NCBI GenBank assembly: GCA_031472005.1
Contig: PZJY01000009.1
Span: 806,001-870,000, forward strand
Reading direction: 5' to 3'
DNA: 64,000 bases
From: Tetracladium setigerum
Lineage: Eukaryota; Ascomycota; Leotiomycetes; Helotiales
How positions within the stretch are numbered: position 1 is the first letter of the stretch; each line of letters starts with the position of its first letter. Shown one piece after another: positions 23,161 to 34,714 of this stretch. The position numbers and the translations under genes are program-made. The notes under the pieces are model-generated. The model saw only the letters and a list, made by a program, of their open reading frames with translations, did not search any database and was not told the DNA's origin.

Positions 23161-26100
23161 TCAACCATCCAACAACCCTGATTCCTTCAAGCTCTGGAAC
23201 AACTCTGGCTCCAAGAATTTTGCCACGCTAACGTCCTCACTGAGACCCTTTCTCCTCCTCGTCTTCAACACAAAATCTCGTGCTGTCGCCTGTGCGCTAG
23301 CTGGTTCCAGTGGGCGGAGGATAACATCTTTGTCGAGAGGATCGCCAGGCACGATACTCCAACGATCAAAGACTAAACTGACCGTTGCTTGGCCTTGAGT
23401 GTGAATGCGCAAATCGGTTTCGAAACCAAAGGAGTCAATTACGGGGATAAGTCCACTGACGCGGTAGAGAGGTGTACCTGCAATAGGACCATCTGATAGG
23501 ACATGTCCTCTGCGGCGGGCGAGGACAGTGTAGAGAGAAGTGACGGAGTCCGCGGGTCCGGTCATGGAGCAGGAGTAAACGGGCTCCATAAGGCGGGGAG
23601 ATGCCATCAGGAAAGAGGAGTAACAGGATCGACGGGAGGTAGGGATGATCTGGCCGCCACCACGGAAGATGGCTTCGGGAGCAAGGGTGACATCCATGAT
23701 CTTAAACTTGGTGTTGCGAATTGCTGGAAAGGATGTTAGTGAAACTGGCCAATGGTAGTGTAAAATGTGGTGGCTTGAAATGTCAAGTCGACACCGCCTA
23801 ATGGTACTCTAAAGAGAAAATGGAGGGGAAGTACTCACGTTCTTCACACAACGGCCCTTCTCTGGATGCCCAGCTGAAACCCTGTCGAATGGTATCCCGG
23901 ACTGTTTGAAGTAGCCTTTTGTCAACCTGTAAAATGTTAGCAAGAAAATGATGATGATCTCATGGAAACTTACCTCGGAAGGTAACGTATCATCTTGAAG
24001 AATATTTGGCCCCATATCGTCTGGCCCAAAGGCCCAAATACTTCTCGAAGCCAAAAGATCCCAGCCATAATTCTCCTCGAAGAACTTGCCCACCACTCTG
24101 ACAGGGCTTTTGATGCTAACCTTCCCGCTCTCAATATCTTCCGCAATTCCTTGATCCAAGGGCTCTGCAACCATTGTGATTTTGTTTTTTTTGTTTGGTG
24201 TTTGCGCGTAACATTTGATGGCCGAAGTCTCAACGACCGTTTCACAAAATCGTGTGACCGGGTCGGAAACCTTGATTTCCATTTCAGCGTATAGTCGTCG
24301 AAGGTCATGCAAAACGGAATCCATGTAAAGCTCTCCCGTTCCCAGAATAACATGTTCTCCAGACTCCTCGACCTTGGTAGTAATTAGAGGGTAACTTTTA
24401 TTAACCTTTCTGAGACCGTCCAACATCTTTGGCAATTCCGATGGATTAATGGGTTCAACAGCAACCTTGAAGACCGACTCCGTAAAGTGTGTAATGGGTT
24501 TGAAAATATATGCATCCTCGTGGTCCGGCAAAGTGAGAGGTACCAGAGTCGCGGATTTGACGATCGAGTTATCAATCCCGCCCAACAGGACCCAATTACC
24601 TGCAGGGACACCATCCGTTGGTATGCTGTATCGACTTTCAGCAATCCAAACATCCGAAATGGTTGCTGTCGCCATATCCTCTTCGTCATCGATCGAATAC
24701 CCTTCTCCTAGAACTCTGATTTGAGTGCCTGGAGTTGCAGTTCCACTCAGAACGCGCCCAAACGCATTGAATCCAGTGGCATCGCTAGTATTGAAAAGTT
24801 TTGTGACCTGAACTACCAGTGGACCAGCTTCATCACACTTTCTTATCGATTCGGCGACTGCAGTATCGAGTGGTCCAGTATAATAGCGTTCCAGCTTATC
24901 TTTGGCACCCTCTACCGGCGATGGAAAATGGTCCACAATCATGTCAACAAATCCAGATGACCCACCAAAGAATCTTTCGCATACAAGCTTCAGCAGCACA
25001 TTTGCATCGGTTTTGTACTGAGAGGGCTTCAAATAAATGCCGAGACTAGCAAGAGTATCCTTCAAATCTTCAGGACTCTCGCTGATAGTGTGTGAATATA
25101 ACTTGTAAATGGGTTCAAGGACGAAGTTAACGAATGATCGTTTGGATCCTTCCTCAATACCCTTCCTCGTGAATGATCTCTTTCTTGGGTTGTAGAAAAT
25201 ATCACCCCACAGGCGTCGAGCGAACTCTTGAGAATTGATCGGTGAGTCCTTTTTGGTTTTTGGAGGGTAGTTGTCTGCATACATCTTTGCAAATGATTGC
25301 AGCGTAAAGCACCAACCCATGCTACTGCAAGCGAAGAGAACATTGCCTTTCTCCGGACTCAACCGCCTCTTCTCGCCTTGTCCAGGGAGGGTGTTCTCAA
25401 TCATGGTATTGACCTCCTCGATAACATGCTTGAGCTTGAAATATGCGTCTGAAGGTGGAAGCTTCAATTCCAAAATGAGTCGGTCCATCTTGTTGACTAC
25501 AAGTACGAGTGGCAAACCCTCGAGAACCGCATGCTTGATAATGCGCTCCGTATTCACTTGAACTCCTTCAACCACGTCAACAACCAGAACCACACCATCC
25601 ACCAATCGGAGAGCGGACGCTACCTCATCCACGAAATTGACGTGGCCAGGTGTGTCCAGGATGTTCAAAAGATGTGATTTGCCTTGCAAGTTCTGCAAAA
25701 CCAGACTCATGGGCGCCGCTTTGATCGATAGGCCTCGTTCGCGTTCTAGAATATGTACGTCGGTGTATCGCAGTTGCTCGTCCTTCTTCTTGCCCGTCTT
25801 CTTGTCTAAGCGATCCGTGATGTCGTGTGTCTCCAATACTAACATATCCAAGAGCGCCGTTTTTCCATGGTGCAAATGTCCAGCAAATGCAATATTTCGA
25901 ATTTGCTCTGGGTAGTTCATCAGGTCCGTCATGAAATTCCTGTCGAAATGAACTGGCGGCAGATCTGCTTCTTGAATGGTAAACTTCTTCTGCTCGACAG
26001 GCGCAATGATCGGCTGGGTGAGAGGTTGTGCATCCTCCTCCTGTACCATTGTTTCCACATCTTCTCCATACACTTGCTGGGCTGTAGGGTAATATTGCTT

Positions 26101-26400
26101 GTCCTCGTGAAGCACTACAGCGTTCGAAGGTCCGTCTTCTGTCGAAAGTTAGCTCTGGCTAGATCACTGGATGATTTGCGAGCCAACCGTCAATTTCCAT
26201 TAACTCCTGGCCAGTAACCTCCGGCGCCTCCTCAGGGTAGTCCTCATCGTAGACGTATGCGCCGGCATCAACGCCATGTTGGCTTTCCTCTTCTTCGGAC
26301 TCTTCAGCTTCTCCAATGAAGTTTCCAAACCTGGCGTGGAATTAGCATAGCAATTGTACAATTTAAGAGGCACACTTACTCGTCGTAAAGATCGTCCATG
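23161..26400 (-). CDS. SNU114: U5 snRNP GTPase Snu114 (EFTUD2/Cwf10)
   Basis: An EF-2-like GTPase that controls spliceosome activation and disassembly together with Brr2 and Prp8. Exons 26400-26381, 26330-26188, 26138-23974, 23926-23839 and 23723-23161 give 992 residues, the normal family size. The acidic N-terminal region opens with MDDLYDEFGNFIG. The G-domain shows G1 GHLHHGKT (141-148), G3 DTPGHVNF and G4 NKMDRL. EF-2-type domains II-V follow, including TKVEESGEHVILGTGELYMD and the C-terminal GGGQIIPTSRR segment. The 20-nt first exon is supported by phase and by its typical sequence. The protein is expected in the nucleus. It is transcribed divergently from ERG10. Confidence 0.97.
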
Positions 26401-27059
26401 GTGGGCAGAGGAATAGAGTTAGGAGTGGTAAATTAGTAGAGTAGAACGACTGGTATGCGACTCTCCCAGGCAGACCAACATCAACAAACCACCACCAACC
26501 TCGATCGCGAAGCTTCAACTTTTTTTGAGTTTAGCTCCTTAATCACGTGTGCGCCAAGAACCGCAGCCTTGCAACCCCTCGAGTTGTGGAGCCTCTTATT
26601 CCCTCTGCAGATATCAGTCAGGAAGTCCAAACGGTAAAGAAACATTAAACTCTTCAGGATCGTCTAGCTGTGACATCCATAAACTCTATGAATCTGATTA
26701 GCTCTTTTTATTTGTCTACAAAAATTTTCAAAACGCAAGAACCTGTTCGCACAAATCGCTTTCTTTCGCTTTGGTGATCACAAATCATTCTCTTGTTCTC
26801 ATTGCGGCTGCGCATCCCGTCGTCGCAACTCGCCATTTTGGTCTCCGAATCCCATTGGTCGTGTTCCTGTCTCTTGGTGGGGGAGGCGGTGTGCCAACCT
26901 ACCTTGTTGAGGGGACTCGAGGAAAAGTCGCTCGATCCTCCCCTCTGTTGATTACTCAAAACCTCCGGTCTCCTTCCCCTTTTCTTAAATATACTCCTTA
27001 ATAACATTGTTGCTCCTCCTCTCTCCCGCAAACCGCTCTCTCAAAATACATCTGCGACC
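26401..27059. promoter_or_regulatory. Divergent promoter region of SNU114 and ERG10
   Basis: About 660 bp between two start codons. A pyrimidine-rich stretch lies close to the ERG10 start, along with an AT-rich TTAAATATA near 26985-26995 that could serve as a core element. Confidence 0.5.
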
Positions 27060-28415
27060 ATGGCTCCAACTCCCGTCTACATTGTCTCTGCCGTCCGAAC
27101 TCCAGTCGGTTCGTTCTTGGGGTAAGAGCTTCTTCTTTCTGCCGAGATAGGAGGACCCCACAACTGACGAGAAACAGCTCTCTTTCAAGCTTGAGTGCTA
27201 CTCAACTGGGTGGAATTGCTATCAAAGGTTACCTTGGCCTTCCCTCGAAGATTGCCTTTCTAACATGTGAGCAGGTGCCATTGAGCGTGTTCCAGAAATC
27301 AAACCCGAGGACGTCGAGGAAATCTTCTTTGGCAATGTCTTGTCCGCAAAGTAAGAACCTTACCTACCCCTCTACTCTGAGGCGTGTGTGTTGACTCCTG
27401 TAGTCTTGGTCAGAACCCAGCACGTCAATGTGCTATTGCTGGAGGTTTGACTGAAGGTGTTGTTTGCACCACTGTTAACAAGGTGTGCGCATCCGGGACA
27501 AAGGCCATTATTCTTGGTGCCCAGACGATTATCACTGGAAATGCCGACATTGTGGTTGCTGGTGGTACCGAATCCATGTCCAACGTCCCTCACTATCTAC
27601 CCGTCCTCCGAAATGGTGCGAAATACGGCAACCAAACCTTGGTCGATGGTGTTCTCCAGGACGGTCTCACCGATGCGTATGGAAAGAAGGAACACATGGG
27701 ACTTGCTGGGGAGGAGTGTGCAGTTGACCACTCCATTACACGAGAACAACAAGATGAATACGCCATCAAATCATATCAAAAGGCACAAAAGGCAACCGAG
27801 GCTGGAACCTTCAAGACCGAAATCGTACCAGTTGAAGTTAGCGGCGGCCGCGGAAAGCCAAACATCAAGATTGAGAGAGACGACGAGGTCAAGAACCTAA
27901 ACATCGAAAAACTTAAGTCCATGCGACCAGCATTCCAACCCAATGGTGGAACCGTCACCGCTCCAAACGCCGCCCCACTCAACGATGGAGCGGCTGCTTT
28001 GGTTCTTGTCTCTGAGGCCAAATTAAAGGAGCTTGGATTGAAGCCTTTGGCTAAGATTATTGGCTGGGGTGACGCAGAGAAGGCTCCTAGCAAGTTCACC
28101 ACTGCACCATCCCTTGCCATTCCAAAGGCTCTTAAGCACGCTGGAATCGAGGCATCGGCTGTTGACTTCTACGAGATCAACGAGGCTTTCTCCGTGGTTG
28201 CCCTGGCCAATGTGAAGATCCTTGGACTCGACGAGTCAAAGGTCAATGTTAATGGTGGAGCCGTCGCTATTGGACACCCATTGGGATGTTCCGGTGCTAG
28301 AATTGTCACCACCTTGGTAAACGTGTTGAAGCAACAGGGAGGCAAGATTGGTGTTGCAGGTATTTGCAATGGCGGCGGTGGAGCCTCTGCTCTTGTCATT
28401 GAGAATTTGGAGTAA
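27060..28415 (+). CDS. ERG10: Acetyl-CoA C-acetyltransferase (acetoacetyl-CoA thiolase)
   Basis: Condenses two acetyl-CoA to acetoacetyl-CoA, the first step toward mevalonate and ergosterol. Exons 27060-27121, 27178-27227, 27275-27350 and 27404-28415 encode 399 residues, all in phase. The catalytic residues of biosynthetic thiolases are present: Cys91 (NKVCASGTKA), His354 (AIGHPLGCSG) and Cys384 (GICNGGGGAS), plus the NEAF motif. The N-terminus (APTPVYIVSAVRTPVGSF) starts directly with the thiolase fold and lacks a mitochondrial presequence. There is also no obvious C-terminal peroxisomal signal. The cytosolic ergosterol-pathway isozyme is therefore the best call; a mitochondrial paralogue presumably lies elsewhere. 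Confidence 0.95.
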
Positions 28416-29030
28416 ATTTTTGAGATGCCTTTAGACAAAAGTGATTTAAATCATGGCAGCGATAAGCATTTTCAAGCAGTACCTAGATGGCAATGAAATC
28501 AAGCATTAAGGAAGACTTGGGTGATCAGTGACGGGTACAATCGAACCATCAGGTGAGTGAGGCGGTTTCATCCTCCGAGGGAATTGCCATCTAGCCTTGA
28601 ATTGAGGCAGATAAATTTTGTTGCATGCCGAAGGTTTGTGGCAAGGGGTGACATTGAGGCAAAAATTAATGTCAAGCAGGTGGATGTCGCCACTGACCTG
28701 GTGGTGTAATGTGCCAAAATCCACTGACTTCCATTGTTTGGTCTCTGATAATAGCGGCGCTCTAAACTAGATAATATTGTTCTTTGAACCAGTAATCTAT
28801 ACGTTTAAAAGGATAGATACCTTGGTGCTCCTTGGGTATTCCGGTCGATTGGGTGTTTTGAACAAGGCTGGCTTTCAGCCTCGTCGCTATCGGCATGACA
28901 GGGGTTGTGCATCGAAGCTCTGATAAAAAAAAAGTTCGCGGGACATGTCGAACCTCAAGATCCAAGAACAACAGTTTCCCTCCGCGAAATTGTATGTCAG
29001 TGTCAAGAGATTTCTTCGCACGACGACATC
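28416..29030. other. Intergenic, NAT10/KRE33 promoter side
   Basis: About 615 bp without a recognisable gene. It contains the ERG10 3' flank and the KRE33 promoter. Confidence 0.5.
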
Positions 29031-32000
29031 ATGGTTAAAAAGGCCGTGTAAGTTCAATTATCTTTGTTCCTATAAAGAAAAATCAGCTGCCTTGATATGT
29101 TCTTGTGCGACTTAATTCCACGATTCATGATTCTAATCTGTACACAGAGATTCGCGCATTCCTGCGCTGATTCGAAATGGAATCCAAGAAAAGAAACGAA
29201 GCTTTATTGTCGTCGTCGGAGACCGTTCCAAAGATGTTATTGTCCATCTCCACTACATCATGTCCTCGATGGATATGAAGCAAAACAAATCTGTGCTTTG
29301 GGCCTACAAGAACAAACTCCTCGGCTTCACCAGTCACAGACAGAAGCGCGAGAACAAAATCAAGAAAGAGATCAAGCGCGGCATACGAGACGCCAATACC
29401 GAGGATCCCTTCGAGCTGTTCGTTTCGCTACACAACATTCGATACGTGTATTACAAGGAGACCGAGAAGATTTTGGGAAATACGTATGGAATGTGTATCT
29501 TGCAGGATTTTGAAGCCATCACACCAAATTTGTTGGCGAAGACAATTGAAACAGTCGAGGGTGGTGGGTTGGTGGTATTACTGCTGAAAGGAATGTCGAG
29601 TCTGAAGCAGTTATACACTCTTTCTATGGACATTCATTCGAGATACCGGACCGAGGCGCACGACGATGTCACAGCAAGATTCAATGAGCGATTTATCTTG
29701 TCTCTTGGGAAATGCGAGTCCTGTTTGGTGATCGACGACGAGCTGAACGTTCTGCCGATTTCCGGAGGAAAGAATGTGACGGCCTTGCCTCCTCCAGACT
29801 TGGATGCGCCAAAGTCCGAGAGCCAAGTAGAGCTAGAGAGCATGAAGGAGGCTTTGCAAGATACTCAACCTGTTGGATCTTTGGTCACCCTGGCGAAGAC
29901 AGTGGATCAAGCGAAAGCGTTATTGACATTCGTTGATGCTATTGCCGAGAAGACCTTGCGAAGCACAGTAACGCTTACCGCAGCTCGAGGACGAGGAAAA
30001 TCTGCTGCTTTAGGTGTTGCAATTGCCGCTGCTGTTGCGCATGGTTATAGCAATATTTTTATTACATCTCCTAGTCCGGAAAATTTGAAGACTCTTTTCG
30101 AGTTCATCTTCAAAGGATTTGATGCGTTAAATTATATGGACCATGTGGATTATAACATCATCCAGTCGACAAATCCAGATTTCAACAAAGCCATCGTCCG
30201 AGTCAATATTCACCGTCAACATCGTCAAACCATTCAGTATATCCGACCTCAGGATGCGCATGTTCTTGGTCAAGCAGAATTACTTGTTATTGTTAGTCAA
30301 TTCCTAACTTCAATGCCCTTTCATGTGAATCAACAGATGCTAACAAGTTTCCCACAGGATGAAGCGGCTGCAATTCCTCTACCACTCGTCCGCAAGCTCA
30401 TGGGTCCATATTTAGTTTTCATGGCTTCCACCATCAATGGATATGAGGGAACCGGTCGATCCCTCTCTCTTAAATTGATTAAACAGCTTCGAGAGCAATC
30501 CAGAGGTGTCACCAAAGGCAACGAGGACTCTCAAGTGGCCGACCGAGCGACCGGAAAGGCGACCAAGGGTGCGGATGGATTCTCTGGAGGTCGATCGCTG
30601 AGAGAAATCACTCTTTCGGAACCCATCAGATACTCGAAAGGTGATGGTGTAGAAAAGTGGCTAAACACTGTTCTCTGCTTGGATGCCACCCTCCCAAGGT
30701 CCAGGCTGAACACTCTCCAGGGATGTCCTGATCCATCACAATGCCAGTTGTTGAGTGTAAACCGAGACACACTATTTTCATTCCACGACGTTTCTGAAAA
30801 GTTCCTACAGCAAATGATCGCTCTATATGTCGCAAGTCATTACAAGAACTCACCAGATGACCTGCAACTGATGAGTGATGCCCCAGCACATCAACTATTC
30901 GTTTTAGTACCACCAATTGCCGAAGACAGCAAGCATCTTCCAGAACCACTTTGCGTCATCCAGGTTGCTTTGGAGGGAAAGATCAGCAAGGAGAGTGTCA
31001 TGAACAGTCTCAGTCGAGGAAAGCGAGCAGCCGGAGATCTCATCCCATGGATTGTCAGCCAGCAATTCCAAGATGAGGAGTTTGCTGGTCTATCTGGTGC
31101 ACGCATTGTCAGAATAGCAACGAATCCGGATTACATCCAGATGGGATACGGAACAAAAGCAATGGAACTTCTCACTGATTTCTACGACGGAAAATTCGCC
31201 AGCCTTTCAGAAGATTCCGACCCTGTTGGAGAAGAGACCTTTGCTCGAGTTACTGAACGTGACCTTGTGAACGCCTCGCTTTTCGACGACGATATCAAGG
31301 TCCGGGATATTCGAAAAATGCCACCACTGTTTTCAAAGCTATCAGAACGCCGACCGGACAGTTTGGATTACATTGGTGTTAGTTACGGACTCACCCAACC
31401 CCTCCACAGATTCTGGAAGAGGGCATCCTTCGTTCCATTGTATTTGCGACAAACGGCAAACGAGTTGACTGGAGAACACACCTGTGTGATGGTCCGGCCG
31501 TTGGGGAACAGGGAAGATGTCACATGGGTTGGAGCTTTCTCAAGAGATTTCCACCGCCGCTTTCTCTCCCTTCTGAAATACCAGTTCCGCGACTTCCCCT
31601 CCGTTCTAGCTTTAACTATTGACGAATCCTCCAACATGGGAGCTCGCCTTGACAGTTCCATCCAGCCCATTCAACTTTCAAAATCCGAATTAGACATCCA
31701 GCTCTCACCCTTCGACTTGAAGAGATTAGAGTCATACGCCAACAACATGTTGGACTACCACGTTATTCTGGATCTCGTCCCCACCCTTGCAGTGCTCTAC
31801 TTCAATGGCCGACTTAAGGACATCAAACTTACTGGTATCCAATCTTCGATTCTCCTTGCCGTTGGATTGCAATGCAAGGACCTTAGCGCAATCGAGCAAG
31901 AACTCTCTCTCCCGTCATCTCAGCTCCTGGCTATGTTCATCAAGATCATGCGAAAGATGAGCACACATTTCAGCGGATTGGTATCCGGGCAAATTGAAGC

Positions 32001-32449
32001 CAGCATGCCAAAACAAGATATTGGTGTCAGCAGAGCAAATGCAAGTGGTGCATTGGATGACGAGATTGTGGATGAGCGATTTGCACCATTGGAGCTAGGT
32101 CTGGAAGAGGAACTCGAGGAGGGAGGCGATGCTGCGTTGAAGGAGCTGAGAGAGAAGCAGGTGGAGCTTATCAACGCTTTACCTTTGGGACAGTAAGTTC
32201 CATCGCACTTCTTACACTCACGATGACATGCTAATCTGAACTTTTAGATACGAAATAGAAGAAGGAGCACCAGGGTGGGCAGATGCAGAGAAGCAAGTCC
32301 TATCAGCGACGAGGAGCGGAAACAAGAATCCAGTTGTAAGTGTTAAGAGTACAAAGAAGAGGAAAACAGTTGAGACGGCGGCGGAGATCATGGAGGCTGA
32401 GATGGGTGAGAAGAAGAAGTCTAAAAAGGCAAAGAAAGGGCGTTCATGA
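29031..32449 (+). CDS. KRE33: RNA cytidine acetyltransferase (NAT10/Kre33, TmcA family)
   Basis: ATP-dependent N4-acetylcytidine formation in 18S rRNA and tRNA; a nucleolar ribosome-biogenesis factor. Exons 29031-29047, 29148-30291, 30358-32192 and 32248-32449 give 1065 residues. The order is a TmcA N-terminal domain, a RecD-like helicase with Walker A ARGRGKS (Lys290) and Walker B DEAAAIPL (from residue 388), a GNAT domain with IATNPDYIQMGYGTKAM (about 641-657), then the tRNA-binding region. A Lys-rich nucleolar-type tail (KKKSKKAKKGRS) ends the protein. The 66-nt stretch 30292-30357 is read as an intron because it splits the invariant VIDEAA motif and has a GCTAAC branch site and CAG acceptor. 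It contains no stop and is a multiple of three, so it also reads through as open frame. Confidence 0.96.
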
Positions 32450-32888
32450 TAGGAATAAGTTAGTTAAAGTTACGTACGGCGTTATGGAAAATGAGTGCTA
32501 GGCAGAGTTGAAATGTAGATATACCTTTTACAGTGACATACGAACTGTTCTCCAGTCGGCTCAACTTGCTTCCATTTTTAATTTTCAACCGGAGTCGATC
32601 ATATAAAGGAAGGCACCTTGTCGTGAGTCAAATAACCCAAAAGTAAACAAATATAGGAATCGTACACTATAATACAGAATATTCCACCGCTCCAAAAGTC
32701 AAAGACTCACGATCCTAAGAGTCATCACACGCTACATTGGCAGACTCTTTCATCCCACCTCCCTGCCTAACCGAGACGGAGACCCCTCCATCTCTCCTCT
32801 CCCCGTTCACTCCAACAATAACAACACCAACCGCACCAGCAATCCCCTTCAACCAAAATCAAACAAAACCATATATACTCTCATCAAA
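32450..32888. other. Intergenic, promoter side of the rhodanese-domain gene
   Basis: About 440 bp including a C/A-rich stretch just upstream of the next start. No gene was recognised. Confidence 0.5.
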
Positions 32889-33677
32889 ATGTCAGAACCA
32901 AGCAAACCGGCGACCACGGAAAAGCCAGAATGGTATTCCACGCTCCCAGCACCGCGCTCCAAACCAACCGAAACCACAGCCGATGATCTGATGAAGGCGT
33001 TTGATGACATGGATCTCAAGCCTGAGCCGAGATCGTTCTTACTTGTTGATGTGAGGAGGAATGATTGGGAGGTTAGTCTCTTTTTAAGTCTTCCTCCCTT
33101 CAGTTAGTGGATGCATTAACTGCTATTGTATCTTCTTTTTTTGTTTTTTTTCCTTTCTTTTCTTTGGTAATAGGAGTAAAATACCTATAGAATCACGAAG
33201 GAGGCATGTGTTAATTTTTTGTGAATAACAGGGAGGAACGATCAAAACATCTTTGAACCTTCCGGCTCAGTCGTTCTACCAGTCGAGGAAGACGTTGTTG
33301 GATCTTTGTGATAGGGCAGGGATTAAGAGAGTTGTGTTTTATTGTGGTGAGAATTTCTATCTTTTCCTTTCCTTTTCTCTCTCTTGTTCTTTTGCAGTAT
33401 TTCGAGTGCATAGGTAGGAATAGGTCTGATAGGATATGGACATATTATTGGATTTTGATATTGACATTTTTTGTTAGGATCTTCTCAGGGTAGAGGACCT
33501 CGATGTGCGGGCTGGTTCCAGGACTATATCCTGGATATAGCGAAGTTTGGGAGAAAGAGCGCTTTGGAGGTCAGGGTGTTGAAGGGTGGTATCAAAGGAT
33601 GGGTAAAGGACTTTGAGGGATCGATGATGGAAGGATTTGAGGAGGAGTATTGGGAGCAGTTTAAGGAAAGCAAGTAA
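32889..33677 (+). CDS. Rhodanese/Cdc25-like phosphatase (Ych1/Ibp1/Arr2 type)
   Basis: Exons 32889-33071, 33232-33346 and 33478-33677 encode 165 residues. The single rhodanese fold has the N-terminal motif LLVDVRRNDWEGG and the active loop FYCGSSQGRGPR, a C-x5-R phosphate-binding signature (Cys99-Arg105). It is followed by AGWFQDYILD and the terminal LKGGIKGWVKDF. This matches small fungal Cdc25-like phosphatases, some of which reduce arsenate. The loop is spliced together across an intron directly after the catalytic Cys codon. The protein is probably cytoplasmic or nuclear. No arsenic-resistance gene is nearby, so a general phosphatase role is at least as likely. Confidence 0.88.
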
Positions 33678-33942
33678 TGGGTATCGGGGCAGGTGATATT
33701 GTTACTGATTTGGCTGGAATGTCTGCAAGCAAGTTACCACAGCACAACGAATTCATGTCAAGTGTATTTTGGTATTTGTGTCATTGAATTTGAAGAGCCT
33801 CATGAACGCCATGAATCCAGATCCTCCGCTCTGGAATGAGCTTGCTTTTTGATGATCTTTATATCCACCCCATATCCTCTTGGCCTCCAAAACAAGACCC
33901 TGACTAGATTCGATTTTGCTCGTTATTCGTAGCTCCCTTTGC

Positions 33943-34467
33943 TTAATGTTCTCGATTTTCTCTTCCTCCGCCTATCCTCTCTAATGCCTCGAGCATAACA
34001 ACAGAGTTTCCTCGAATGACCTGTATACCAACAAAACCATTAGCCAATCCCCTCTTCTTTACCGACATAAGAATTCAAGACTAACCACCATGCCCAATCT
34101 GACTTTCTCTCCTCCAGACTTCTCCTCCACTGCATCATCTAGCACAATGTTCAGGAAGACCTGTGTGTCAAACCAAATCAGTAAACGCTCAGCATCTCGA
34201 AATGGCGGGGCCAGTCTGGCCTGGTCGGGGGGCGCACATCGTAACCTCTAAGAACACCAATAACTTTTCTGCTTCCATTCAACTGCACAAACAGCCTTTT
34301 GTCGAGGTACTGTAATCGAGGATTAGTCTATTTATTCATCTGCGCAGCCTGTTCCAAGCTCTTCTGTTGCTGCCTCGCGGGCCCATCGCAGGTCGAGAAC
34401 TGCGGCGTATGTGCGATTGAAAGTGGGGAGAACGTACCTTCTTTAGCTCTGGCTGAGCTTGAGGCAT
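33943..34467 (-). CDS. SMX2: Small nuclear ribonucleoprotein SmG
   Basis: A core Sm-ring subunit of U1, U2, U4 and U5 snRNPs. Four short exons, 34467-34438, 34309-34238, 34160-34086 and 34020-33943, encode 84 residues with perfect phase. The protein opens MPQAQPELKKYLDKRLFVQL. Sm motif 1 is LNGSRKVIGVLRGYD with FLNIVLDDAVE. Sm motif 2 is VIRGNSVVMLEALERI, the RNA-binding loop. Length and motifs match the family. The gene is easily missed because no exon exceeds 80 nt. It diverges from the Ntr2-like gene. Confidence 0.96.
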
Positions 34468-34714
34468 CTTGACTTCTTGACTTTGTGGGTTCCTTCCTGG
34501 TGGGGGATTAATTGCTCTGCGCGTCGAGGGGTGGTTGTCACCGTTGGGGAAAGATATTTAGATGTTAGAGACGCTAAGGTTGTAGTGTCACGTGCTGATA
34601 GCAACCGCGACTTCCAACTTGAATTTGTTTTCGACTTTCTTAAATGTCAAGAGCCTGGCTACTGTCTATACGAAACAACATCTGGAAAATACAAAAGGCT
34701 GAGAGTGTGCCACG
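34468..34714. promoter_or_regulatory. Compact bidirectional promoter of SmG and the Ntr2-like gene
   Basis: Only 247 bp separate two diverging start codons, both for proteins of the splicing machinery. No canonical TATA box is evident. The sequence between probably drives both genes. Confidence 0.6.

Noticed and set aside
32624..32630. TGAGTCA upstream of the rhodanese gene
   Set aside because: About 260 bp from the start of a gene with no known link to amino-acid control; chance occurrence is likely.
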